Positions 52,512 to 63,620 are shown, counted from the first letter of the stretch. The stretch is 64,000 nucleotides of DNA from Halocaridina rubra (GCA_037179515.1 JAXCGZ010007584.1:20001-84000); one strand, 5' to 3'. Translations and numbers: made by a program. Notes: generated by a model from the letters alone, not told the origin.

Positions 52512-54611
52512 ATGAAGAATTGTCTGATCTTTTTGCTGGTGACAGGTACTATAGCTGGACCTTTGGCGGTACCAAGCATCCGAAGAGGAGGAGGAGGATT
52601 TGGAGGGGGATTCGGACAAGGCGGAAGCGGAGGGTTTGGTGGGGGAGGAGGCTTTGGTGGTAATCATGGCAATGGTGGAGGATTCGGAGGAGGAGGAGGA
52701 TTTGGAGGAGGTGGGGGGCATCATGGGGGAAACCACGGAGGTAGTGGAGGAGGATTCGGTGGAGGCGGAGGACACCAAGGTGGAAGTGGTGGAGGATTTG
52801 GTGGAGGTGGAGGGCTAGGAGGAGGGAACCATGGCGGAAGTGGTGGGGGATTCGGTGGAGGTGGAGGGCTAGGAGGAGGGAACCATGGTGGAAGTGGTGG
52901 GGGATTCGGTGGTGGTGGGGGACTTGGAGGAGGGCACCATGGTGGAAGTGGAGGAGGATTTGGTGGGGGTGGTGGATTTGGAGGTGGACATGGGTCCTAT
53001 GCTGATGGTGGTTTTGGAGGCGTAAAACATACTCGATTTGGAAGGTCTGTTGAATTTGAAACTCTCCCAGAAGTTTTGGACTTGGATGATAGTTCCAGGA
53101 TTCCCAGGCATATTGGAGGCCACGGTCATGATCATGGTCATGGTCATAATCATGATCACGATCACTTAGGATCAACATCAGTCAGTGGTTCTTTTAGTTC
53201 TTCAGGGTCACAAAGTGGCTTAGGTAGCGGGAGCTCAGGATCAGTAAGTAGCTCATTCAGTGGCTCTCAGTCATCTGGAGGTCTTTTCAGACCTGGATCT
53301 GGAAGTTCTTCTGGATCAGTCAGTGGCTCATTCAGTGGCTCGCAGTCACCTGCAGGTCTTTTCAGACCTGGCTCTGGAAGTTCAGCAGGATCAATCAGTG
53401 GCTCTTTAAGCACCTCAGGGTCTGGTTTTCACAGGGGCAAGAGATCTGCAGACAAGAGAATAAATTTGCCTAACTTTCCTGGTTCTGGATCAATTAGTGG
53501 ATCTTGGAGTGGTTCATTGTCTGTGAGTGGATCAGGTTCTGAGGGTGGATCAGACTCTATAAGTGGTTCTTGGAGTGGGTCTGGAAGTGGATCAGGATCT
53601 GGAAGTGGATCAGGCAGTGGCTCATGGACTGGCTCTGGGTCAGGAAGTGGATCAGGAAGCATATCAGGAAGTGGCTCAGGAAGTAGTAGTGGATCTGGAT
53701 CAGGTTCAGGAAGTATTTCAGGGAGTGGCAATGGGTCATGGGGTGGATCTGGATCAGGATCAGGAAGTGGATCATGGGGAAATCCTGGATCAGGGAGCAT
53801 ATCAGGAGGTGGAAGTGAATCAGGATCAATATCTGGAAGTGGATCAGGAAGTGGCTCATGGGGAGGCTCTGGCTCAGGATCAGGAAGTGGATCATGGGGA
53901 GGTTCTGGATCAGGGAGCATATCAGGAGGTGGAAGTGGATCAGGATCTATATCTGGAGGTGGATCAGGAAGTGGTTCATGGGGAGGCTCTGGCTCAGGAT
54001 CAGGATCAGGAAGTGGATCTGGTACTGGATCAGGGAGCATATCTGGAGGCGGAAGTGGATCGGGATCTATATCTGGGGGTGGATCAGGAAGTGGCTCATG
54101 GGGAGGCTCTGGATCAGGATCAGGAAGCATTTCAGGCAGTGGATCTGGTAGTGGATCATGGGGAGGATCCGGGTCAGGAAGTGGTTCTGGGTCTATATCA
54201 GGTGGAGGATCAGGAAGTGGATCATTGGGAGGTTCAGGTTCAGGAATTATTTCAGGTGGAGGAGCAGGAAGTGGATCATGGGGTGGTTCAGGATCAGGAA
54301 GTATTTCTGGAGGAGGCAGTGGATCAGGAAGCATATCAGGAGGTGGATCATGGAGTGGTAGTGGTTCAAGTTCTGGAGGATCACTGACAAATAAACCAGG
54401 TGTTGGAGTAGGAGGTGATGGCTGCCATACCCAGACTAATAAACCAGGCGTTGGAGGATGTGGAGGTTCATCAGGAAACCAAATTGGAGGTAGTGGTGGA
54501 GGCTACGGAGGTGGACAGGGTGGAGCTTTTACTTCTGCAGGAGTCTATTCGACAGGGCCAGAAGGAGTCAAGGGAGTGCAAGTAGACGTCAGACATGGTG
54601 CTTTTGTGTAA
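52512..54611 (+). CDS. Secreted Gly/Ser-rich modular structural-like protein, copy 1
   Basis: 699 aa, coded in one exon. The start is the ATG six bases after a splice acceptor; it gives a signal peptide, MKNCLIFLLVTGTIAG. Modules: ~23-165 (GGFGGGGG)n with NHGG/HHGG; ~166-210 acidic linker with RFGR (175-178), a possible furin site; a short HGHDHGHGHNHDHDH stretch; ~215-305 SGSFSGSQS repeats; RGKRSADKR (308-316), a dibasic site; ~320-624 (SG)n with recurring SWGGSGSGS and SISGGGSGS; 625-699 a cap with NKPGVG twice, two Cys and a PEGVKGVQVDVRHGAFV end. The modular composition suggests an extracellular structural, adhesive or cuticle material. Automated pipelines may call such proteins keratin-like or loricrin-like. 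I do not recognise the family. Its 757-aa duplicate follows on the same strand. Confidence 0.85.
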   Translation: MKNCLIFLLVTGTIAGPLAVPSIRRGGGGFGGGFGQGGSGGFGGGGGFGGNHGNGGGFGGGGGFGGGGGHHGGNHGGSGGGFGGGGGHQGGSGGGFGGGGGLGGGNHGGSGGGFGGGGGLGGGNHGGSGGGFGGGGGLGGGHHGGSGGGFGGGGGFGGGHGSYADGGFGGVKHTRFGRSVEFETLPEVLDLDDSSRIPRHIGGHGHDHGHGHNHDHDHLGSTSVSGSFSSSGSQSGLGSGSSGSVSSSFSGSQSSGGLFRPGSGSSSGSVSGSFSGSQSPAGLFRPGSGSSAGSISGSLSTSGSGFHRGKRSADKRINLPNFPGSGSISGSWSGSLSVSGSGSEGGSDSISGSWSGSGSGSGSGSGSGSGSWTGSGSGSGSGSISGSGSGSSSGSGSGSGSISGSGNGSWGGSGSGSGSGSWGNPGSGSISGGGSESGSISGSGSGSGSWGGSGSGSGSGSWGGSGSGSISGGGSGSGSISGGGSGSGSWGGSGSGSGSGSGSGTGSGSISGGGSGSGSISGGGSGSGSWGGSGSGSGSISGSGSGSGSWGGSGSGSGSGSISGGGSGSGSLGGSGSGIISGGGAGSGSWGGSGSGSISGGGSGSGSISGGGSWSGSGSSSGGSLTNKPGVGVGGDGCHTQTNKPGVGGCGGSSGNQIGGSGGGYGGGQGGAFTSAGVYSTGPEGVKGVQVDVRHGAFV

Positions 54612-54999
54612 TAGCCAACACTCAATACCAGATTAAAAATATTATATGCAACACAGAGAAAATATATATAATCATAAGAAACTAGTATCGATCATGTAAA
54701 TGTATTTGTTTTAAAAGAGTTTTCATAGTTTGTTTATAATAATTAAAGAAAGCAATATGGTCTGTAATTACTAGACATCATAATCATAGCTCCCATTATC
54801 ATTTATCATCTATTCTAGAATGGTTAAATTGGAAATGACTATAAGAGAACTGCGTAAGGGAATATTCAAAAGGTTTCTTATTTGAAAAACTTCATGCATT
54901 TCAGAATAGTATGATCATTTCCCTTTTTAGTTCAGATAGCCATATCTCAAAATAGGTCATGTCAATGTACTATACCATGTTTCACATACACAAAAGAAA

Positions 55000-55005
55000 A
55001 ATAAA
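55000..55005 (+). terminator. Candidate poly-A signal, Gly/Ser-rich gene 1
   Basis: AATAAA about 390 bases past the stop, within AAAAATAAAACATAATGG. Conserved in the duplicate at 62236-62241. Confidence 0.5.
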
Positions 55006-55084
55006 ACATAATGGTATATTCTGTTTCTGTAATTTCTCGACCATGTACCATGAGGTGTTTGAATGAACAATCTTGTCTGTACTG

Positions 55085-55340
55085 TAGTAATACAGTGTCA
55101 CATAATTTACTGTGTAGTAATGCATTTTTTTCACAAAATTTACAGTGCAGTAATGCTAAGCATTTCTTTTACAAAAGTTACTGCACACTAATGTTTGTAT
55201 TTTGGACAAAAGTTACTGTGCATTGAAGTTTTTTTCCACAGCAAATGTTGGAAATGTCCATAATTTCAGTGCAATAATGCCTAGAAACATTACTTCACGG
55301 AAATTTTAATTAAAAAAAACTAAATCTTACAGCACATTAA
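55085..55340. repeat. Cluster of TTACTGTGCAGTAA-type palindromes, unit 1
   Basis: Near-palindromic 14-mers (TTACTGTGTAGTAA, TTACAGTGCAGTAA, TTACTGCACACTAA, TTACTGTGCATTGA and weaker ones) recur every ~33-40 bases, usually after ACAAAA. It starts about 80 bases after the candidate poly-A signal. Confidence 0.65.
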
Positions 55341-55554
55341 CTTTTGGGAAAATGTGCATAATAAGCATGTTGAAAAAATAGACAAAAACAATTTCTATTT
55401 ACATAGTAGGTTATACAAAATAAAAGAGAAGAAAAAGAGGAAAATATGTAAGATACTAAGACTAAGTAATATCAGCTCTATCCATTTATCTTTTACTCCT
55501 GATTTTATCTTTAACCTTCTCTCTCTCCATTAAAAGTAGGAGTGTATATGTATG

Positions 55555-55805
55555 TGTGATTACCTAATTGTGCTTATGGAAAAGAGCCCAAAGCTCGTAT
55601 CTCCCCCTCTCCTGATCGGTTCCATTTTGTACTTAATGATACTTATCATACCTGTCCTTAAAACTATGGATTGAGTTAGCATTAACTACCTACTCGCTTA
55701 GCGAATTCCAATTATCAACTACTTTTACGCTAGAAAAAAGTACTTCCTTACATCCTGCAAAGAAGTTTTCTTACGAAGCTTCAAACTATAACCTCTAACA
55801 CGTGA
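55555..55805 (-). mobile_element. LINE 3'-end fragment, absent from unit 2
   Basis: Complement of the end of the LINE at 46107-47740: ATTACCTAATTGTGCTTATG, GATCGGTTCCATTTTGTACT, AATGATACTTATCATACCTG, and on into the coding end (CTGCAAAGAAGTTTTCTTAC). The corresponding place in unit 2 (near 62725) lacks it. Confidence 0.8.
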
Positions 55806-56027
55806 CACACATGTGAATGTAGGTTATCTATACAGGAAAAATGAAACGACGGCGTGCTGAGATCTTTCAGACAGCATTGTAGTCCATTTTCAAAGCAACT
55901 AACTAAAACTTTTTCTTTATGTTTCTTTATGCTTTGACTCTAATGTTTTAATTTGTTGCTCTGAAGAAGGACTAAAATACAGGCTGAAAAATCTCATCAC
56001 TTCATCGTTTCAGTTTTCCTTCGTAGC

Positions 56028-56240
<213 letters not shown>

Positions 56241-56517
56241 ATGCATTTGTCTAAATCTTCTGAAATTTCGTAGAAACCCATCAAAATTCATGAATAGGAT
56301 TGTTATTTTACACTACGAAAAATGTGTCATCTGATATTATATTAATTACAATTGCGCAGCAGTATGAAAACAAATTCTCAAAAATAGGACTTGTGATATG
56401 TTGTCCCTAATTACTGAATTATTAATGAATATATGTTCTAAACCATGCATATAATGAGATCATTTGCTAAAAAAGCAAAATAAATATGGTTTAAATCAGA
56501 TATTAATAAAGTCTATT

Positions 56518-56722
56518 AGTGACCGTAGCTCAAGCGGTAGTGTCCGCGACTTTGAGGCGTCAGGTCGAGGGTTCACGCCCCTTCACGGTCTGAGGTTAGC
56601 AAGGGCATGCACTCAGGGTAGCGATTACATGTGCCAAAACAAGTCCTTCACAAGAAGGCAACCGTCCTAGCCCTTGGTAGAAAAGGGAGTCCGTGACGTA
56701 AAACCGGAACAAACAAACATAC
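56518..56722 (+). mobile_element. tRNA-derived SINE, family A, full copy with target-site duplication
   Basis: Flanked by the perfect 16-bp direct repeat ATTAATAAAGTCTATT at 56502-56517 and 56723-56738. It has an A box TAGCTCAAGCGG (56526-56537) and B box GGTTCACGCCC (56570-56580), a tRNA-unrelated body with GGTTAGCAAGGGCATGCAC and a CAAACAAACATAC tail. 205 bp. It looks like a tRNA gene at its 5' end, but the body, tail and target duplication make it a SINE. Confidence 0.93.
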
Positions 56723-56937
56723 ATTAATAAAGTCTATTCTGGTCTCGGTAATCCTGTATTAGGGTGTTGTATATCAGATTAACTTCTTAAATTGTATGCA
56801 GAAGATATAATTAAGAGAGGAAAAAATATTGATAAGCATTATAGGTAACTGATTCATCTATACTCCTTATCATCTCACCTTCTTCAAGCATTGCCTATTA
56901 GTTAGATGGTAATAATATTGTAAAAACACAGTCTTGC

Positions 56938-57058
56938 GTCACAACTAGTCCCGATTCAAAAGGGATTAACACATACTGGATAGAGTAGGGGGATTAGAGC
57001 TGGAAGCTCACGAGAGCGCCCCAGTTAACTCGCTCAACCACTGGGCTACTACTTTTCC
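56938..57058 (-). mobile_element. Family-B SINE in unit 1
   Basis: CACAACTAGTCCCGATTCAA, GGGGGATTAGAGCTGGAAG, AACTCGCTCAACCACTGGGC. The counterpart in unit 2 is at 63790-63905, so it predates the duplication. Confidence 0.65.
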
Positions 57059-57074
57059 ATTTCTTTTTTATATA

Positions 57075-57190
57075 CTATGGCCTAAATCATCCTTGTAAGA
57101 GGGTGGCCGAGCCAAAGAACACACGTTTTGCACCTTAAGCTAAACATGCCTCAATCACTCCTCTAAGCTCCTTGGGAATTAAGGGTTGCC
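57075..57190 (+). repeat. Dispersed repeat, family C
   Basis: ATGGCCTAAATCATCCTTGT, AGGGTGGCCGAGCCAAAGAA, CACACG, GCCTCAATCACTCCTCT. Confidence 0.6.
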
Positions 57191-57988
<798 letters not shown>

Positions 57989-58389
57989 ACAGTATGTCAT
58001 TAAAGAATACAAAAAGAAAGCTTCGGTAATGCTACAAAAATAAACAGATGTTTTAATATGACGACTGATAACGGTTTTTATAAATTAGATGCTAATTTAT
58101 ATAACTACAATAATATCACTACACATGTTTTCCCTATAATTATTATTATTATCACTATTATTATTATTAATTCAGCTCTGCTGAAGCAACATACAATTGG
58201 TATACTCTAGTAGAGGAAGATCATACTTGTCTAATAACAGAGGACTGCAGTTCTTGCTAATATTATTAGGGCAATTTGTCATGCGATAAACATTTATTTC
58301 TTATTAATATTTCTAAATACATAAGAAATTCTAAAAATAATATATAATGATTACCCTTACCAAATAAAACAAAAACTCAGTAACATGAT

Positions 58390-58585
58390 CAGTTTTAAGT
58401 CAACGACTCCCTTTTCTAGTAAGGGCTAGGATGGTGCCTTCTTTTGAAAGACTTTCGTTTTGGCAGGTGTATTGCTACCCTAAACAAATACCCTTTCTAA
58501 CCTCACCCATGGAGGGTAGCGGACCCCTGACCTGACGATTCAAAGTCACAGAGGCTACCACTTTGCCACTGCGACCATTAACTGT
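58390..58585 (-). mobile_element. Family-A SINE, ortholog of 51331-51525
   Basis: AAGTCAACGACTCCCTTTTC, TAAGGGCTAGGATGGTGCCT and AGCGGACCCCTGACCTGACG. Same relative position as the unit 1 copy. Confidence 0.7.
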
Positions 58586-59276
58586 ATGTGCAAACTCTCT
58601 ACCTACTCTTAATCTAAAATATTTCAGGCTGCATCCCTTAAAAGCCTTATGTTAAATAGTTTGGGTGTTGCTTTTCTTGAATAACATGCTGATGCCAATA
58701 GTTTTATGATAGGGTTTTATAAAGCTGAAGAAATGACAAATATTACAATTTGACATTGTAATATCATTTACAATTTAGGCAAACCAGAGATAAATGTAAT
58801 TTCATTTAGATACATAAATATTCTAAACTCCTCTGTAACTGATAAATTGAATCCATCACAGTAAAATGCCAGCAAATGGAAAAGTGAATACGTAGATCAG
58901 AATGCAAAAACCTAGACTTATTATTTTGCAATAGGCTTTACCGACTGGAACATCGTATCTATATTAAAACAGTTTAATTCAAATGTATATTCTGAACACA
59001 GGGCGAGGTCTATTACTTCCATTTATAATGCTACTGTTAACGCTAAGAAAATACAGGCATAAATGTATGTACACTCCTCCCAAGAAGTCAGTGACGCTAC
59101 CAAAAATAAACATTTGAAAAAATGGGGGATTTCTCGGGAGTGCATCCTCGAGTTAGGGAAAGACAGTGGCGCGGATGACAAAGTCCCACTTCATTTCTGC
59201 AGTCTCACCTCTTGCATAACCAAATAAATCGTTAAATGGCATCCAATAAGTCAATAAGACTGCCCAGCATGTGAGG

Positions 59277-59284
59277 TATATTAG
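59277..59284 (+). promoter_or_regulatory. Candidate TATA box, Gly/Ser-rich gene 2
   Basis: TATATTAG in the conserved GAGGTATATTAGACCA context. The 5' UTR exon ends at 59446 and the intron is 59447-59567. Confidence 0.45.
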
Positions 59285-59573
59285 ACCACGAGAAGCGTCC
59301 TTTGGTAGCAGATAGCTCCTCGTTTCCAAAAGAGCCGGAGGTTTTCAGCTTTGGAAAGCATCAGGAACTGAAAGGATCATCTTCCACAGCTTTCAATAGT
59401 TCTTGTTTTCAAGGCCTGATAGATAACTTCGAAGTTCATTTAACAGGTAAATAGATAACTGCTTTTCTTATGTACGACTGTCATGACAGTCCATGATGTA
59501 AAAGGCATGAAAATGTTTTTAATAGGTTTTAATGTAATACTAATATTGTTAATAATTCTCTTTGCAGGCCATC

Positions 59574-61847
59574 ATGAAGAAGTGTCTGATCTTTTTGCTG
59601 GTGACAGGTACTATAGCTGGACCTTTGGCGGTACCAAGCATCCGAGGAGGAGGAGGGGGATTTGGAGGGGGATTCGGGCAAGGCGGAAGCAGTGGGTTTG
59701 GTGGAGGAGGAGGTTTTGGAGGGGGAGGAGGCTTTGGTGGTAATCATGGCAATGGTGGAGGATTCGGAGGAGGAGGAGGATTTGGAGGAGGTGGAGGACA
59801 TCATGGTGGAAACCACGGAGGTGCTGGAGGAGGATTCGGTGGAGGTGGAGGACATCATGGGGGGAACCATGGAGGTAGTGGAGGAGGATTTGGTGGTGGT
59901 GGGGGGCTTGGAGGAGGGAACCATGGTGGAAGTGGTGGGGGATTCGGTGGTGGTGGGGGACTTGGAGGAGGTCACCATGGTGGAAGTGGAGGAGGATTTG
60001 GTGGGGGTGGTGGATTTGGAGGTGGACATGGGTCCTATGCTGATGGTGGTTTTGGAGGTGTAAAACATACTCGATTTGGAAGGTCTGTTGAATTTGAAAC
60101 TTTCCCAGAAGTTTTGGACTTGGATTATAGTTCCAGGATTCCCAGGCATATTGGAGGCCACGGTCATAATCATGGTCATGGTCATGATCATGATCACTTA
60201 GGATCAACATCAGTCAGTGGTTCTTTTAGTTCTGCAGGGTCACAAAGTGGCTTAGGTAGCAGTAACTCAGAATCAGTAAGTGGCTCATTCAGTGGCTCTC
60301 AGTCAACTGGAGGTCTGTTCAGACCTGGAAGCTCTTCTGGATCAGTCAGTGGCTCATTCAGTGGCTCTCAGTCATCTGGAGGTCTTTTCAGACCTGGTTC
60401 TGGAAGTTCAGCAGGATCAATCAGTGGCTCTTTAAGCACCTCAGGGTCTGGTTTTCACAGGGGAAAGAGATCTGCAGACAAGAGAATAAATCTGCCTAAC
60501 TTTCCTGGTTCTGGGTCAATTAGCGGATCTTGGAGTGGGTCATTATCTGTAAGTGGATCAGGTTCTGGGAGTGGAGCAGAATCTGGTAGTGGATCAAGTT
60601 CTATAAGTGGTTCTTGGAGTGGCTCTGGAAGCGGATCAGGATCTGGGAGTGGATCAGGCAGCGGTTCATGGAGTGGCTCTGGGTCAGGAAGTGGATCAGG
60701 GAGCATATCTGGAAGTGGTTCAGGGAGTGGTAGTGGATCATGGGGTGAATCTGGATCAGGAAGTGGATCAAGTAGCGGATCATGGGGTGGTTCTGGATCA
60801 GGAAGCATATCAGGAGGTGGAAGTGGATCAGGTAGTGGATCATGGGGTGGTTCTGGATCAGGGAGCATATCAGGAAGTGGAAGTGGATCAGGGTCTATAT
60901 CTGGAAGTGGATCTGGAAGTGGCTCGTGGGGAGGCTCTGGCTCAGGATCAGGAAGCATTTCAGGTAGTGGAGCAGGTAGTGGTAGTGGATCATGGGGAGG
61001 TTCCGGATCAGGAAGTGGTTCTGGATCTATATCAGGTGGGGGATCAGGAAGTGGATCATGGGGAGGTTCAGGATCAGGAAGTAATTCAGGCGGAGGATCA
61101 GGAAGTGGTTCATGGGGTGGGTCTGGATCAGGAAGTATTTCAGGAGGTGGTAATGGATCAGGTAGTGGATCATGGGGAGGTTCAGGAGCAGGAAGTATTT
61201 CAGGTGGAGGTTCAGGATCAGGAAGTGGATCATGGGGAGGTTCAGGATCAGGAAGTATTTCAGGTGGAGGTTCAGGAGCAGGAAGTATTTCAGGTGGGGG
61301 TTCAGGATCAGGAAGTGGATCATGGGGTGGTTCAGGATCAGGAAGTATTTCTGGTGGAGGTTCAGGATCAGGAGGTATTTCAGGTGGAGGATCAGGAAGT
61401 GGTTCATGGGGTGGGTCTGGATCAGGAAGTATTTCTGGAGGCGGTAGTGGATCATGGGGAGGTTCAGGATCAGGGAGTATATCAGGTGGAGGGTCAGGAT
61501 CAGGAAGTGGATCATGGGGTGGTTCAGGATCAGGAAGTATTTCTGGAGGAGGCAGTGGATCAGGAAGCATATCAGGAGGTGGATCATGGAGTGGTAGTGG
61601 TTCAAGTTCTGGAGGATCACTGACAAATAAACCAGGTATTGGAGGAGGAGGTGGTGGCTGCCGTACCCAAACTAATAAACCAGGTGTTGGAGGATGTGGA
61701 GGTTCTTCTGGAAACCAAATTGGAGGTAGTGGTGGAGGCTACGGAGGTGGAAACGGTGGAGCTTTTACTTCTGCAGGAGTCTTTTCCACAGGGCCAGAAG
61801 GAGTCAAGGGAGTGCAAGTAGACGTCAGACATGGTGCTTTTGTGTAA
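59574..61847 (+). CDS. Secreted Gly/Ser-rich modular structural-like protein, copy 2
   Basis: 757 aa. The start is the ATG six bases after the conserved acceptor; the signal peptide MKKCLIFLLVTGTIAG differs from copy 1 by one residue. Same modules: Gly-Phe-Gly block with NHGG/HHGG (~23-155), acidic linker with RFGR at 167-170, HGHNHGHGHDHDH, SGSFSGSQS repeats, RGKRSADKR at 296-304, (SG)n block to ~682, and the 75-residue cap (683-757) with two Cys and a GAFV end. The (SG)n block is about 70 residues longer than in copy 1 and the Gly-Phe block is slightly shorter, so copies differ mainly by repeat-number change. The SG codons are purine-rich (GGATCAGGAAGT-like). Probably co-regulated with copy 1, given the conserved promoter. 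Function unknown; an extracellular structural role is inferred from composition. Confidence 0.85.
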   Translation: MKKCLIFLLVTGTIAGPLAVPSIRGGGGGFGGGFGQGGSSGFGGGGGFGGGGGFGGNHGNGGGFGGGGGFGGGGGHHGGNHGGAGGGFGGGGGHHGGNHGGSGGGFGGGGGLGGGNHGGSGGGFGGGGGLGGGHHGGSGGGFGGGGGFGGGHGSYADGGFGGVKHTRFGRSVEFETFPEVLDLDYSSRIPRHIGGHGHNHGHGHDHDHLGSTSVSGSFSSAGSQSGLGSSNSESVSGSFSGSQSTGGLFRPGSSSGSVSGSFSGSQSSGGLFRPGSGSSAGSISGSLSTSGSGFHRGKRSADKRINLPNFPGSGSISGSWSGSLSVSGSGSGSGAESGSGSSSISGSWSGSGSGSGSGSGSGSGSWSGSGSGSGSGSISGSGSGSGSGSWGESGSGSGSSSGSWGGSGSGSISGGGSGSGSGSWGGSGSGSISGSGSGSGSISGSGSGSGSWGGSGSGSGSISGSGAGSGSGSWGGSGSGSGSGSISGGGSGSGSWGGSGSGSNSGGGSGSGSWGGSGSGSISGGGNGSGSGSWGGSGAGSISGGGSGSGSGSWGGSGSGSISGGGSGAGSISGGGSGSGSGSWGGSGSGSISGGGSGSGGISGGGSGSGSWGGSGSGSISGGGSGSWGGSGSGSISGGGSGSGSGSWGGSGSGSISGGGSGSGSISGGGSWSGSGSSSGGSLTNKPGIGGGGGGCRTQTNKPGVGGCGGSSGNQIGGSGGGYGGGNGGAFTSAGVFSTGPEGVKGVQVDVRHGAFV

Positions 61848-62235
61848 GATCCAACACTCAATACGAGATTCAAAATATTATATGCAACGCAGATAAATCA
61901 TATATAATTATAAGAAATTAGTATCGATCATGTATATGTATTTGTTTTAAACGAGTTTCCATAACTTGTTTAATATAATTAATGAAAGCAATATGGTCTG
62001 CAATTTACTATACATCATAATCATAGCTCCCATTGTCAGTTATCATGGAGTTGAGAATGGATAAACTAGATATGACTTCAACCTAATTCCGTAAAGGAAT
62101 ATATAAAAGGGTTATTATTTAAAAAAGAAACTGACTTTCAGAAATATTAAGATCATTTCCCTGTTTAATTCAGCTCTCCATCTCAAAATAGGTCATATCA
62201 ATGTACTATACCATGTTTCACATATACAAAAGTAA

Positions 62236-62241
62236 AATAAA
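62236..62241 (+). terminator. Candidate poly-A signal, Gly/Ser-rich gene 2
   Basis: AATAAA about 390 bases past the stop, the same spacing as in copy 1. Confidence 0.5.
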
Positions 62242-62304
62242 ACATAATGGAATATTCTTTTCCTGTAATTCCTCGATCATGTACCATGAGATCTTGTTTG
62301 TACT

Positions 62305-62585
62305 ATAGTAATACAGTGTCCCAAAAGTTACTGTGCAGTAATGGATTTCTTTCACAAAATTTACTGTGCAGTAATGCTAAACATTTATATTACAAATGTT
62401 TTACTGCACAGTAATGTTTGTTTTTGGACAAAATTTAATGTGCACAGAAGTTTTTTCCACAGCAAATGTTGGAAATGTCCATAATTTTCAGTGCAATTAT
62501 GGTTATAAACATTACTGCACAGGAACTTTAATTAAAAAAAAATAACTAATCCTTACAGCACAGTAACTTTTGGGAGGAAGTTGTG
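62305..62585. repeat. Cluster of TTACTGTGCAGTAA palindromes, unit 2
   Basis: Three perfect 14-mers with 6-bp arms: TTACTGTGCAGTAA at 62328-62341 and 62361-62374, and TTACTGCACAGTAA at 62401-62414. Degenerate copies follow to about 62585. Confidence 0.75.
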
Positions 62586-62921
62586 CAAAATAAGTATATT
62601 GCAAAAATAGACAAAAATAATTTCTATTTAAATAGTAGGTTATAAAAAATAAAAGAAGTGAAAAAAAGGAAAAATACATAAGTAAGATACCAAGACAAAG
62701 TGATATCGGTTCTATCCATTTATCACGTGAAATATATATGAATATACTGTAGATTTAGTAACGAAGGAAAAATTAAACGACGAAATACTGAGATCTCTCA
62801 GACAGTATTTTAATTCATTTTCAAAGCAACTAACTAAAACTTGATTTTAATGTTTTAATATTTAAACTCAGTCAGAAAGAATTCAGCACTCCGTCGCTTC
62901 ATATTTCCTTCGAAGATAACA

Positions 62922-63148
<227 letters not shown>

Positions 63149-63620
63149 TATTCAGTGCATTTTCCTAATATTTTGCAGCTTCGTACGAAAGCACTAAAAT
63201 GCGCTTAAAGGAATGCAAAGGTAAATGCGAAAAATGTGTCCTCTGATATTTGATTAATTTACAACTGCCAAGCTGTAGAAAAACTCAAAGTAGACTTTGT
63301 AATATATTGGCTCTAACTTCTGAATTATTAATAAAAATATGTTTCAAAACATGCATTTAATAAGATTTGATCATTCTCTAGAAAAGCAAAATAAATTTGG
63401 TTTAAATCAGATATTAATAATGTCTACTCTGGTCTGAATTATCCCGTATTAGGCTGACGTATAACAGATTAACTTCTTAAATTGTATGCAGAAGATATAA
63501 TGAAGAGAGAGGAAAAAATAATTTATGAGCTTTATCGGTAACTGATTCACCTATACTCCACATCACTGAACCTCCTTCAAGTTTTGTCTATTAGTTTGAT
63601 GGTAATAATATTGTAAAAAC

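Noticed and set aside
53429..54334. Long antisense open frames (301 and 371 codons, Pro-Asp-rich) opposite both Gly/Ser-rich genes, plus a third open frame on the same strand
   Set aside because: The 6-base coding repeat lacks stop codons in several frames, so these are mirror images of the repeat. The signal peptide, conserved start context and the cap exist only in the Gly/Ser frame.
56521..56590. Possible tRNA gene with A and B boxes
   Set aside because: It is the head of a 205-bp element with a non-tRNA body, a CAAA-type tail and a 16-bp target-site duplication, so it is a SINE.
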